This document shows positions 1 to 12,102 of a stretch of DNA of 64,000 nt, in pieces (within the stretch, counting starts at the first letter, position 1; each line of letters starts with the position of its first letter). The notes under the pieces are model-generated. The model ran no database searches, had not been told where the DNA came from, and saw only the letters and a list, made by a program, of their open reading frames with translations. The translations under genes and the position numbers were made by a program. The stretch is from NCBI GenBank assembly GCA_015179125.1, contig WHVA01000155.1, forward strand, positions 1 through 64,000, written 5' to 3'. Origin of the DNA: Gautieria morchelliformis. Lineage: Eukaryota; Basidiomycota; Agaricomycetes; Gomphales; Gomphaceae.

Positions 1-1
1 A

Positions 2-181
2 TCACTTACATACGTACCGACGAAGGAGAACGTAGCGGACATATTTACAAAGGGACTGGGCTTACACCAACATAGGTATTTATTAGGGAAATTAGGATTT
101 TGCCGAAGGGACTTCTCGCTGAGGGGGAGTGTTAGTAATCGGGACGATGATACAGCCGAGGCAGAGCTGGCACGCACTTAG
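2..181 (+). CDS. C-terminal end of Ty1/copia polyprotein (partial)
   Basis: This is the last 59 codons of a Ty1/copia Gag-Pol polyprotein; the rest lies left of the window. The frame reads VPTKENVADIFTKGL followed by a histidine/leucine-rich stretch, the signature end of the copia RNase H domain (the aspartate of the ADIFTK motif is the usual conserved residue). The frame stays open past the expected end and stops at 179-181, already inside the LTR. A polypurine stretch (121-129) directly follows the coding part and primes plus-strand synthesis in this family. The part visible is undamaged; nothing can be said about the missing 5' portion. Confidence 0.8.
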   Translation, partial: SLTYVPTKENVADIFTKGLGLHQHRYLLGKLGFCRRDFSLRGSVSNRDDDTAEAELART

Positions 182-368
182 CCGGAAGTTCGAGAACGCT
201 CTCGACTCCGGGTTGCTGGTGCACCGGCATCGCATCGGCAGAGCATCAGCTCGAAGGATTAGTAATATAGGAACATCACATTTAGTATATAAGGACAGAC
301 GATCTTGTATAGATTGTAGAATATCAGTCTATTATAACTCCTTCGTCCCACATTAAATCAATAGTACA
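130..368 (+). mobile_element. 3' LTR of the Ty1/copia element at the window edge
   Basis: The LTR begins with TGTTAG right after the polypurine tract at 121-129. It has a TATA-like box (TATATAAGG, about 285-293) and most plausibly ends at the ACA at 366-368, giving about 239 bp. The 3' border is less sure because the matching 5' LTR is outside the window and the target duplication cannot be compared. No second copy of this LTR is seen in the window. Confidence 0.6.
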
Positions 369-2675
369 GTGAGTGTCAAGTGTGAGCATGTTTTGGCTGC
401 AGCACCCTGCCCGAATGGTAACAATCGACTATGGACTCCTCACAGAGACCATACGGAGCAAGAGTAGTGGCGCAGAGCCACAGATCGAGAGCTCCAAACT
501 TGCACTAGCACACGCTTCAACGTGAGCTTCAACATGAACGTCAACAGGAAGTGAACACTGCGAGGTGAGGGATTAGAAACAGGAATGATGAGCGACCACT
601 ATCGACCAGGTAGGAGCAGAGTAGCAGCGACGCAGGGTGACACACGGAGGATCATGCCCCCCCTCTCGCTGAGCGGTCTCGGGAACAGCCATACTATGAC
701 TGTCTAGTAGTTGGGTTGAGACGTGAGGATGTTAAAATGTTGAACTACCACGTGGTCGGCTCATATATGAGTCTGCTGCTTGTTCGCACTCCCAGCTACG
801 AAGACTGTTGCATAGAGGGATTGGGGAGCTGTGGTCTTCTGGAGGACCGTGACAGACGAAGGATGGAAGAGGGGGGGCGGAGGGCGGGGCTATACGAGCA
901 AGATGACATGCCCCCCATACCAAGGGACACGTGAACTCATGACCGGACCGTGAGCGCCCCAGCCTTCGTTTACTTTAGCTCGACAGCATTCGCTCTCGAC
1001 TGTTCAAATCGCCCGTTCCAGCGCTCAAATACTGATCCTACGACAGACACTATTTTTCTGATATGGGACACGACACGACAAACGTCAGTGCATCACTGCG
1101 ATCCCCGCATCGACAGCCAGGTTACTTAAGGGCGGCGTGATTCTCCTGCGTGTTCCAAGCAATGTCGCTGCGAGACAATGCACCCGAGCTGTGTTTCGAT
1201 TAAGGGCATGTGTGTTCGTGTCTTTCTTTTACTTCGATAATGTCTTATGTTGCATGCCTATCTGTGGTCCATGTACTAGCCATTCTCGCGCAAACACGTC
1301 CATCGTGTCTCATCGACTGTCTATCATGTACTGGCATCCTAGACATGGCTATGACTGGCACCGCTGCAAAGGAGCTAGGCAGCGTCCGGTGTGTCCTTGC
1401 AATACTCCAATATCCTTCGGATGTCAAGGTCAACCTTCCTATTCGAGTCTGAGCGCGAGCGCGGGCCCCTGGATTGCGGCGAGAGATAGTCGACTGACTG
1501 TACCGTGGAAGCAGTCCTGGCATCTTAGCAACACGATGATCCCCGGCGAACCTTTGCATGTGTACAGCCTACCAGTGAACAAGACACTAGTACAACATGT
1601 CGAGATTCCGCTCAAAGCAGCCTACCATGACTTATAGGCACATATCCTCGTGTGGCAAGAATCATGGACGAACCACTCGTGGCCCGATCAATTCGAGGCC
1701 ATTTAGCTATACTGATATGCAGTCCCTGCCGTTTGCGATTCGAACTTTGCCCCAGGATTCAAGGGAGCAGGGACTCAAGGAAGGTGAGGAACTGCCAGTG
1801 GTTGCACCACACCACTAGATCCTCGAAGCTGGCAGCCAGACTCATTCCAACATCATTGTGTTCACATTCTGAGTCACGCTCGGCACCAGAATCGGTGAGT
1901 CCGATCGTTGATAGCTGTTATTTATTACAACCCCTTGCAGCGCGTCAAGGTTTGATCAGGACAGCAGGACGAAGATCCAGCATCTCTTGGAGATGGACAT
2001 GCATCAGTAAAAAACCGAAATGCCCAGAATCCTGAGGCTATTTACATACTCTTCAGGGGTCCGTGTATTTGCGCCCCAAAGCCCTCACCGGCGCTCCGAG
2101 CTACAAGGTGCATCAGCCATGCCTCATAGCACATTACTGGGCACGATCGCGGTGGCCGCCTCCTCCATAGCGCAATTGCGGCTCCTGGGCGGTGTCCGCC
2201 TCCTCTGGAGCCTATGGGCCGTGGCCACTGCCTATGCCGTCCATGCGGAGCTATCCGGCATGACCCATCGCCCACTGCCGTCTGTGTACGTGTCCGCAGT
2301 AATACACGGTTCACCGGGCCTGGGGCCGCCCGGCATCACCGGCCGCTGACTTTCAGCAGTCCATGCTGGCAATTACCATTTGCAGCACTCGCACCCACTC
2401 ACACCCACCCTCGATTGGGACCGCACGCTGCTGCGCGTTGTCACACAACACGTGGCACCGTGGTTCAACACGTCCCATCGGACGTCGCTCGCACCCAGCG
2501 CCAAGTGGCGGCCCTTGGTGCACCCTCGACTTCCACGAGGAACCTCGTCACCACTTGCTCCCACTCTCAGGTCAGCGCTGTTATCTAACATTCACCACTG
2601 AGACTCACCAACTGTTGGCCCCGCCGTACACTCGTGTGTCCATCTGCACCCCACCCTGTTTTGTCCACACCCAGC
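369..2675. other. No recognisable gene
   Basis: About 2.3 kb without a gene I can support. The open frames are short, conflict with each other on both strands and show no familiar domain. The segment 2150-2650 is rich in CACCC/CCACC and has low-complexity proline/histidine-coding frames. It probably consists of old transposon remnants. Confidence 0.5.
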
Positions 2676-3707
2676 TGTCAAGATTGGTTTTTAGGTGTTA
2701 ATATCGTGTATTAGTGAACACAGCGAATGCCCGAATAACTTGTGCAAATAAGTATGCCGTTCGGCGAATAAGTGAACCGATGAATGTTCACGGAACAAGA
2801 GGGTTGCCCGAACGGGGCTCGCCCTATCTACAGTCGTAGCAAAATAGCTCACAGCACTTGACGACGTAACGTGCAAGATATCGCGGAAGGGCTGTCTAAG
2901 TTTCGACGGTCCCTTCGCTGGTGAAGGTACTCCTTCAGAGCCCTTCGCCAACAGCACAGAAAGTAGTTCGAAGGCTAAGGTAACGAAGATGAAGTATGAG
3001 AACTCACCAGTGATGCCTAAGTCCTTGGCTGGTTGAAGATAGAAATCTTCAAGGAGAGGCTCAAGACGATGATCACAGCGAGGTCAAGTTTGCACAAGAT
3101 GGATGACGTATGATAATTGAACTGGGGAATATACATGCGAATGTAAACTACTTATATTGAATGCTCGTAAGGTATCAGCGAATAGGAAAGAGGCCGTCAC
3201 AAGTCAGGGTTGGATAGGGGTGCGCAGTCATGATACTAAGGAGATGGAATAAACATACAATAGAGTGAGGGAAGAATGCGAATGTGGAACGACGGAGAGT
3301 AAAAGGGGGCGAAGGCACTTATGGACAAAACCATGTCTTGGGACCCGCATACATGCTACCCTGCACGGACTCTTTGTTGACTGGGTTGATCCCGCACGAC
3401 CTATGGAAGGGATGCCCTGCGAACACACATTGGCCATACGAACACCCAATGGGGTTGGATTAAGAAGATGATGGGGCTAATGATGAACCATCATGCCGAG
3501 TGATTGGTATCGATCATTTTTGATGGCGTGCCTGCTGGCGAAATGCGCGAGCAGCGAACAGTGGTTCGGGGGATGAGGCGAACAGCGAGTAGGGTGGATG
3601 TAGAGGAGGAGTGGTCGGCAGGTGCGGCGAACTCTGACGAAGATGCTAGGGAGTGACGAGGGGGAACATGGAGGTAGCACGGTAGGAGAAATAAACCGGT
3701 CATGACA
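2676..3707 (-). mobile_element. Solo LTR, family 1, copy A
   Basis: A 1032-bp LTR with TG..CA ends (TGTCAAGATTGG at left, GGTCATGACA at right on the + strand) is flanked by a perfect 5-bp target duplication, CCAGC at 2671-2675 and 3708-3712. No polymerase sequence adjoins it, so it is a solo LTR left by LTR-LTR recombination. Strand is assigned from the family's TATA box and from the polypurine tract beside copy C: transcription would run from TGTCATGAC towards CTTGACA. An 88-codon frame (2691-2957, -) lies near its 3' end, as in copies C and D. Confidence 0.85.
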
Positions 3708-3712
3708 CCAGC

Positions 3713-5301
3713 CCCCGATCGTGGCACTAGTGCTCCGTCCCGTGGCGTCTGATTGTAAGCACGACGCTACCCTCACCAACACTGGCAACGATTGAAAGAA
3801 AGCCGCGTTTTGCCAACTGGCAATGCTGGCAAAACATCTCAAGTGAAAGAGAATCGCAGACCAAACTAACTTGGTGGGCGTGTCTTTCCCCCATTCCCCG
3901 CATGGTTTTTCATAAGCTGGGTCTGCGCATCTCTCACTAATACTGACCAATTCACGACGATTGAAGTGCCCAGCTCACCGACTAGCAATGCAGATGAACC
4001 AACCTTTGCCAATGCCACTTCATATTTATCCTCCTACAGCACGTCTCAATGTCCTCCATTCCGCCCTCATCTCATTTTCACAAGTAAGTCACCTCTTCAC
4101 TCAGACTTACGGTGCCCCTTGTTGCAGTGTTTGGCTGCGTACCCGACGTCCTACCATCTGCTTCGTTCCTTTCGCTACCTCAAGTACAGCCGAACTTTGC
4201 CCTTGTTCCCGCCGCCTGGATCATATCCTTTTTTTCAGCTCCTACAGCAGTGTATACTAGCACTTGATACCAGTGACTTATATATTTATAATTTGAACTT
4301 CTAAGCAGTGATTGGACACTGATGAGCAGTTCCAATTGTACTTAAAGTCATTTTGTTTACTGCACATCAGAGTGCGTCTTCCAACTTTGCCGCAGCTTCA
4401 TTGAAGCCACTGCAGACCAGCATCCGAGCACTGGTCCGCAATGGTTTCGACACTTGTTATCAGTCCCTCTGGAACTGATGACAAGTGCCTTTCTTCCTGC
4501 AGTGGTTTGAGATTTCCTGGGTGCCACCGCCGGATTCCCTGGCGTGGATCGTTTCCCCCTGCGAAGCATGATGGGTAGGAACGGGGACATGTGCTGTTAA
4601 TCAGCGATATCCGCTGTTTATCAGCGGCAGGTAGTACTCACCACTGGCCAACATGTTGCGGGTCTTCCCTGCGTCGGTGTTTGAGGCCATGAGGTACAGG
4701 TTGGCCGTGGACAGCATCAGTCAGCACGGCCGGGTACCAACCCGTGGTGGTGCACACTGGTGGCCAGCGCTGTGCACCGGCGATTACCACCATTTAGCAC
4801 CACGCGGCGCTAACCCCTGTGAACTGTGTATAACTCCGTGTCCGTATGTCGTTCTCTTTGATTACCTAACTACTAGTACTAAGACTGGATTTGTGTGGTT
4901 TAACTACCCGAGCACCAGAGACGGCCACTTCAACTATGGGCACTCAGCAGTGTCGATTCCGGCGAGCTCACTGGTCACTGCTGCCAGCCGATCAGAGGTC
5001 GGCTGACAGACAATGTAAGTCTTTCGCTTCAAACACGTGCGTATTACTGCCAGTTGAGAGAGGCTGATGTTTGTTCTGGAAGATAACCGCGACGAGCTAC
5101 TAGTATGGCAACTTCACCTGTAAGTACCTTGTCCAAAAATATGTGAGCGATGTAATTACTGATCACCGTTGCTATCTAGCTCAGGTATTGCAGGTATGTT
5201 ACGGTAATGCCATGCCTTCATATTGACTAATCGACGGCGACATAGGGGACCGCGATGACAGCCTCGGAGGTGAATACACACATCACCCGCATGGAAATGT
5301 C
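3713..5301. other. No recognisable gene; probable transposon flank
   Basis: Nothing here could be assigned to a gene. The stretch 4320-5300 lies immediately downstream of the Plavaka transposase and may be its 3' non-coding part, but terminal inverted repeats were not found by eye. Small palindromic motifs (CTGTTAATCAGCGATATCCGC, 4595-4625) are present. Confidence 0.35.
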
Positions 5302-8300
5302 CTAATCATTAAAAAACTGGTAAGTGTACAGGTCCAAAAAATCACTAACATAGAATCGCCAACAGTGGTCCAGCGAATTGCTCGCCCTCAATGACAGGTC
5401 AATGGTCTTGCCGAAGTGAGGAATCAGGTGGCAGCTACGGCGAATGGAGTGCACGGGCACAATCGCCGCGCTACTCTTGCCTGAAGGCGCGGAGACCATG
5501 TACATCTCCGGTCCTGGCACTGGCTGTGTGAATGGCGAATACCATTCGACATATGCAAGCGGGCATGGGTGCTCCAGATCCGCTGGCAGTCGAAAGATCG
5601 CACGCACATGACCAACTCGGTACCCTAAGACAGTGGTAAGTCATGGTTTGGTGAGTGTGTTTGCAGACATGGCACTGACCTTCCGTTCCTGTTTCCTGAG
5701 CTTCTCGACCATAGTGTATGATAGCCGTGTCAAATTGGGCTGGTGTGTCAGGAGTTCGCCCGTGATGTGGCACGAATGGGATCGTATGGACCACATCATT
5801 CACTGTAGTGTCCTCTATGCGTTGAATCGACCCGAGTGTAAACCTAACACGTTTGTAAACATCCAGGCGTGTGTCCTCGTTGATTCGGCGCATGTGACCT
5901 GGGAGCTTGCGGTGCATGTACTTAGACAGGGCATGTAGGAAGTGTGTCGCGTGGAATTCTTGGATGAGTTTCCGCACTGGTGTGTTTGGAAAGCCGGGGT
6001 CTTTGGCAAGGTGGAATGACCACCCCGTGGCCTCCATGTCAGTTTGGACTTCCTCTTCTTCACCCTTGTCGGGACAGCTCCAGCTGACATATGCTCCCAG
6101 AGCATGGACCTTTTCTTGCCGGGTGATCCATTGGGTCATCTGTATAGTGTAGTCATGTCGGCTGCTGGCACGATTGGCCATCTTGGCAAAATCAATGTGG
6201 AGGCATTCAGGTAGTTCGGTGTTAAATCCGTCTGCAGTGCCTCATGATTTGATCGACTCAACGTAATGTTCCATCATATGGAATTTAGGGATATGGAAAT
6301 GCTGGCAAACTTGCTGGTCAATGAAAAACTGCTTGTCATTGTGAAAACGTTCCAGAGCATCCTGGAGTCGCTGGAGGGTTGTAGTGGAGTGCGAGGGGTA
6401 TTGGGATAGGTAAATGAAGTCTAAGAGAGCACGGGCGGCACGCACAGCCGGCGGTGGGATGTCTCCAGGCAGTAATGCAGTGAAAACCTTTTCCATGCTT
6501 TTGTACTCAGTTCCTGTCCATTGTGATACAGTAGATATACCCTTCTTGAAGCTCTTGACTGACGGATGAATGGGCAGTGCCTTGAAGCGTGCGTCAATCT
6601 CTAGGTTTGTGGCCAACGATGTGCACCAGGTGCTAAGGTGGTCCTTGAAGACACCTTTGTGGAGCTGATGGAGGATATCAGGGGTCAGGGAACGAAATAT
6701 GTCACAATGTGGCAGCCCATGCCAGAATGGCTGTGGAACAGGGCGGATGCCTAACTTGGCCAGTGCTTTGGCATTGTCCGCACCATATTTGCACACATCA
6801 GCCATATGATCACATTGGTCACGGAAAAGGGGCTCAGCATCGTTGCTGAAGATCACAGCCAATGGATCACCACGGTCTTCTGGGAAACACGAGCAAATGG
6901 GGCACCAGCTTTCAAGCGTGCAGGCCACAAGAGCCTGCTCAGGGAAATCAGCAATGTAAGCAGCAAGGATGGGGAACACCTGTCGAAGGGCATTGTCGGC
7001 ACAAGTCACATCCAGGCCTTGGGCACCCGCGGTGAATAAAGGCTGAAGCATGGTCCGAAGGCAATAATGGAAGAGGCGTTGGGCTTGCATCTTGTGCTGG
7101 TCAGCTGTGGCAAAGCAGCGCAGCTTGCTCACTGGAATGTATCCCAGCAGAATCATAGCATGCTTGCCAATTTGCCGGTGTGTGCACTTGGAAATGTTCC
7201 CGATCGTGAGGTAGACCGGCCATGCGGATTTGTCACCACTAAACTGTGAGAGCTGGGTCTTGTCAGAAGCCAGAATTATCGGTGCAATTGTGGCACCAGG
7301 GGGTAATTTAGACTGCAAGGGAGAATCAAGGCAATCTCAACTGCCCATGCCAATGACAACAATGCCAGATGTGACTCACCTGGAGGTTCCACCACCAGTC
7401 GGCAGTCCACATGTCGTTGTAGATGCGTTCACTGTGCTTCTCATCTACATAGGTGCGCTCGGGGGCATAACACATCACATCACGAAATGTGGTATTGCCG
7501 AGTAGCTCACGCACACATTCGACAGGATCCTGGTGGAATAATTCCAGCTCCTCGATGATGGGCTCCCCATCAGCATCAATTACGTTCCCACAGACTTTGA
7601 TGTTCATGCATTTGAATTCTGGGCCGACTGGGGGGATGGCATCTATGAGCTGCAGCAGTGAGCGGGAGTTATGGAATGAGGCATTCGCACGGGTGACCAT
7701 CTGGCACACATAGATGGTTGGTATGTGGTGGTGCAATATGTGAGCATAAACACTCACAGTCGGCAGTGCCAGCAGGCGGTCAATTTTGGCATGGCTCAAC
7801 CCACTCCTCATCAAGTTCTCGGCAAGCTTCCATTCATCGAGAGTTGGGAATGGATGATATACCTGATGATTGTTCCCCTTCTGTGTATGCTGGAGTTCCT
7901 CGAAACCAGTCCGTGCTGTGCCTTTTGGAGTTCCAGCCTCACCAGGGTACGATTCCACGTACATATCAGGTGTGTCATCCTGGTCCTCGATGTCAAGATT
8001 GGGTTTTAGGCGTTAATATCGTGTATTAGTGAACACAGCGAATGCCCGAATAACTTGTGCGAATAAGTATGCCATTCAGTGAATAGGTGAACCAATGAAT
8101 GTTCACAAGATAAGAGGGTTTGCCTAACCAGGGCTCACCCTATCTACAGTCGTAGCGAAATAGCTCGCAGCACTTGACGATGTAACGTGCAAGATATCGC
8201 GGAAGGGCTGTCTAAGTTTCGACGGTCCCTTCGCTGGCGAAGGTGCTCCTTCAGAGCCCTTCGCCAACAGCACAGAAAATAGTTCGAAGGCTAAGGTAAC

Positions 8301-9570
8301 GAAGATGAAGTATGAGAACTCACCAGTGATGCCTAAGTCCTTGGCTGGTTTAAGATAGAAATCTTCAAGGAGAGGCTCAAGACGATGATCACAGCGAGGT
8401 CAAGTTTGCACAAGATGGACGACGTATGATAATTGAACTGGGGAATATACATGCGAATGTAAACTACTTATATCTAATGCTCGTACGGTATCAGCGAATA
8501 GGAAAGAGGCTGTCATGAGTCAGGGTTGGATAGGAGTGCGCAGTCATGATACTAAGGAGATGGAATAAACATACAATAGAGTGAGGGAGGGGTGCGAACA
8601 TGAAACGACGGAGAGTAAAGGTGGCGAAGGTACTTATGTACAAAACCATGTCTTGGGACCCGCATACATGTCACCCTGCACGGACTCTTCGTCCACTGGG
8701 TCGATCCCACACGACCTACGGAAGGAATGCTCCGCGAACATACTTTGGCCATACGAAAATCCAAAGGGGTAGGATTTAAGAAGATGATGGGGTTAGTGAT
8801 GAATCATTACACCGGGTAAATGGTATCAATCGTGTTTGATGGCGTGCCTTGTTGGCGAAATGTGCGAGCAGCAAATAGCGGTTCGGCGAAATGCGGCGAA
8901 GGGTGAACGGAGAGAACATAGAAGAGGCGTGGCGGAAGGGAGGGGCGAAGCCGAGCGAACACGGAGGAGGAGTAGCGAACGAGGGAATGGTGGTAACAAG
9001 GTGCAGGAAATACATAGGTCATGACAATCCGATTGTCAGAACACCATCGGAAGGGGGTCGAGCAGAGGAGGTGATAGGCCCAACAATGACTGCTAAGTTA
9101 GTCCGAGGACGTCGATCGCTTGTTGACGGCATAACCATGGTCATTGTTGCGAACAGCGGGAATTGGTTGCCGAACATGACAATGGCGATCGGAACGAACA
9201 CGGAGTTGGAGTGACAAATGGTAGGACAGAGCACCTGAATATGAGAAATAAACGCGTCATGACACTCGACCTCTTCTATGCTCACTGCCGGGGGGACTCT
9301 GGTGACCCGTGCTGGTTCACGCTCACTATCGATGTCACGTCCGCCAATGTCGTCGAACGTGACATCGATAGCCTCATCCTCCCAGCCTAGAGGTGGGTCG
9401 TCTTCCCAAAACAGGGCCTCGGGGTCATGCGGGTCATACCGCCTTATCGCTTGCTGTGCTAGCGATGCCTCATGGGCCAAGTGACAAGAGGCCCGGGTGG
9501 TCAGGTGCGCACGGAGGCCCTGTCGTGTACGGAAACTGCGATGGCAGTACTTGCAGCAATGTGGGAGCAT
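5302..9570 (-). pseudogene. Plavaka-family transposase, interrupted and inactivated
   Basis: This is a transposase-like gene of the basidiomycete Plavaka DNA transposons (related to CACTA/KDZ elements). It opens with a C2H2 zinc finger (CKYCHRSFRTRQGLRAH, 9570-9500). The catalytic-region core follows, with the family's hallmark run ASDKTQLSQFSGDKSAWPVY and PDILHQLHKGVFKDHL, and a C-terminal module (LAYVEWYSPF, CHLIPHFG) ends at 5302. Introns are visible at 7313-7379 (67 nt) and near 5625-5680. Three things mark it as dead: a 1.27-kb solo LTR (7991-9264) splits the first coding exon; an in-frame TGA at 6242-6244 sits where the family continues with a GT(A/T)D-type motif; and the frame is otherwise continuous on both sides of that stop. 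The ends of the transposon were not located. Confidence 0.85.
7991..9264 (-). mobile_element. Solo LTR, family 1, copy B, inside the Plavaka transposase
   Basis: A 1274-bp LTR with ends TGTCAAGATTGG and CGTCATGACA is flanked by the perfect 5-bp duplication CTCGA (7986-7990 and 9265-9269). It is about 240 bp longer than copies A and D. An internal GGTCATGACA at about 9018-9027 corresponds to the outer end of the short form, so the long form carries an extended or duplicated 5' end. Removing the LTR and one CTCGA reconnects the transposase frame (VSIEEVE followed by DQDDTPD). Confidence 0.9.
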
Positions 9571-9639
9571 CTGTAAGTTTCCCGTTAGGCAAGCATGTCA
9601 CAGCGTATATGAAAAAAAAGGTCGAAGCCTGACTCACGC

Positions 9640-10690
9640 GTGCTAGAATTTACAACAATAAAGAACTGTTGCGGCATCGGCTCTATGTTCTTTTAGTGAT
9701 AAGAAACGATGAGAAATCAGTATGAAGCAAAAGAAAAGGAGTAGGTGAGGCCAGACTCACGCGTGGCTGGAATTGACAACGATAAAAACCTCATGCGCAC
9801 TAGAATTGCTAAGAATAAAGAACTGTCATGGTGTCAGCTCTACGTTCTTTTAGCGATAAGAAATGACAAGAAATCAGTATGAAGCAAAAAAAGAGGAGTA
9901 GGTGAGGCCAGACTCACGCGCGGCTGGAGTTGACAACGACAAAGAACATGTGCGGCTTGCACGTTTACTGGCTCTACGTTCTTTTAGTGATAAGAAACAA
10001 CGAGAAAGAGAAATCAGTATGAAGCAAAAAAAGAGAAGTAGGTGAGGCCAGACTCACGCGTGGCTGGAGTTGACAACGATAAAGAACACGCGCAGCTTGC
10101 ACGTTTACTGGCTCTACGTTCTTTTAGTGATAAGAAACGATGAGAAAGAGAAATCAGTATGAAGCAAAAAAAGAGGAGTAGGTGAGGCCAGACTCATGCG
10201 CGGCTGGAGTTGACAACGATAAAGAATACATGCGGCTTGCACGTTTACTGGCTCTACGTTCTTTTAGTGATAAGAAATGACGAGAAAGAGAAATCAGTAT
10301 GAAGCAAAAAAAGAGGAGTAGGTGAGGCCAGACTCATGCGCAGCTGGAGTTGACAATGATAAAGAACACGTGCGGCTTGCACATTTACTGGCCCTACGTT
10401 CTTTTAGTGATAAGAAACGACGAGAAAGAGAAATCAGTATGAAGCAAAAAAAGTGGAGTAGGTGAGGCCAGACTCACGCGCGGCTGGAGTTGACAACGAT
10501 AAAGAACACACGCGGCTTGCACGTTTACTGGCCCTACGTTCTTTTAGTGATAAGAAACGACGAGAAAGAGAAATCAGTATGAAGCCAAAAAAGAGGAGTA
10601 GGTGAGGCCAGACTCACGCGCAGCTGGAGTTGACAACGATAAAGAACACGCACGGCTTGCACGTTTACTAGGACCGTTGCCGCGTCGGCT
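9640..10690. repeat. 140-bp tandem repeat (minisatellite)
   Basis: The string GTAGGTGAGGCCAGACTCA recurs at 9741, 9899, 10039, 10179, 10319, 10459 and 10599. The last six starts are exactly 140 bp apart, and the first interval (158 bp) is irregular. Each unit contains GAAGCAAAAAAAGAGGAG, a CACGCG block, a GTTGACAACGATAAAGAAC block and TACGTTCTTTTAGTGATAAGAAA. Units differ by a few transitions. It lies just upstream of the Plavaka zinc-finger exon, so it may be a subterminal repeat of that transposon; this is inference. Confidence 0.85.
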
Positions 10691-12102
10691 CTACCTTAGT
10701 CATACTTTCGTGTCAAACATGTCGTCCAACTCGCACGCTCACGTGATCGTTTGGAAACAATGGATGGTTGTTCATATTTGGTTCCATCATCAAGATGAAA
10801 TGGTCTTGTTTGGCCACATCAATCATACGCACTTCTTTCCCCACGCACACGACACATGAGGCAACCGAAGGCAACGAAAATGATTACCCGCAAGGTACGC
10901 GATCCCTTGCTTGTTGACTGTCACCTACACTACTGTCCTCCCTTTAGGGACTTCATATTGAACGTCCTGTGGGCCTGGGGATGGGAAACACCGTGTCCCA
11001 AGGCCTCGATGTGAGTTCACAGCCTGCAGCTGCCAAGACCAGGCCATCCGACACACTGGCACACGAAGGCACCTACTTTGTCCATTATGACGCCCAGGCT
11101 GGTCGGCGCTCTCAACGCCATGTGACAGAGAAAATGCAGCAGCATCGTGCGTTCTTGCTCTGAACAAGTGATACTGATCATTTGATTTGATTCCACCAGT
11201 CCTTGAGCTTGAGGAATCGAGGACATGTCGGGAGAAGGCTGCCGACGCCCAGAAGCACAAGCACCGCATGGAGGAGCGTGGGTTTGTGGATCATCCTCAC
11301 AAACGCCACGTGCGATTGCCACGCACCGCATCCGAGCCTGAAGAGGTTCTGGAGGAGCCTGCGGGTGGCATGGATAGCGATGCCAAAGACCACATCGAGG
11401 CCAAGGAGGCCTGGTACCGCGATATCGAACAACAGGAAGTGGAGAATGACTCACAGGCTAATGAATCTGAGGAAGAAACATCTCTCGGTATGTCGATCTC
11501 CTCGTCGCATGACTCTTGCGTAGTCTCACACTATTACTGCAACCACAACAGCGCCAGCTCAGACATCTTCGATAAATACCAACGAAACGGTATGTCGTGT
11601 CAGCCCCCTCTCACAATGCTAACGTGGCCGCTCTTCAGTTCATGTCCTCTCTCATCGCAGCACCTGAGAAGGGTCGTGCTCGGATGTGCCACGCCCCGAA
11701 CGTGGGACCACTCCAGCTGTATGGGATCCTGCTTTGCCGGTCAATTAGGAGAAATTCCATGTATTTTCAATATAGTGACCTTAAAATATAGAATACAGGT
11801 ATTGCTATCATTGGGGATGAACTATTTAAACTTCCTCTAATTTCCTACCATTTATTGGCCATTTTTAACGAAGTCTTTGGCTCAAAACACTTCTATTCTG
11901 TTGCAGCAGAGTTATGAATCCACATGTATCCACAACTCTGCTTATTCAAACTCCGACGCGCGCGAGCCCGAACTCGAGCCTGTGGACACTCTACCGGTTC
12001 GGACTCAGCACTCTGGAAATGGCAATTTATTCCCAAGCCTCCACAACACAGTTTGTGCAATACAAACCCTGCCCAACCTATGCTACCATAGCAACAAGGC
12101 TA

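Noticed and set aside
1137-1637. 166-codon open frame on the + strand
   Set aside because: No domain, competing frames on both strands and no intron or promoter signals; taken as chance.
2020-2349. 109-codon hydrophobic frame
   Set aside because: Overlaps an equally long antisense frame in a low-complexity GC/CA-rich stretch; no family recognised.
5633-6152. Open frames on the + strand at 5633-6152
   Set aside because: They are antisense to the Plavaka transposase.
9640-10690. Centromeric or subtelomeric satellite
   Set aside because: Only about seven units, beside a transposase and followed by ordinary sequence; no telomeric repeat seen.
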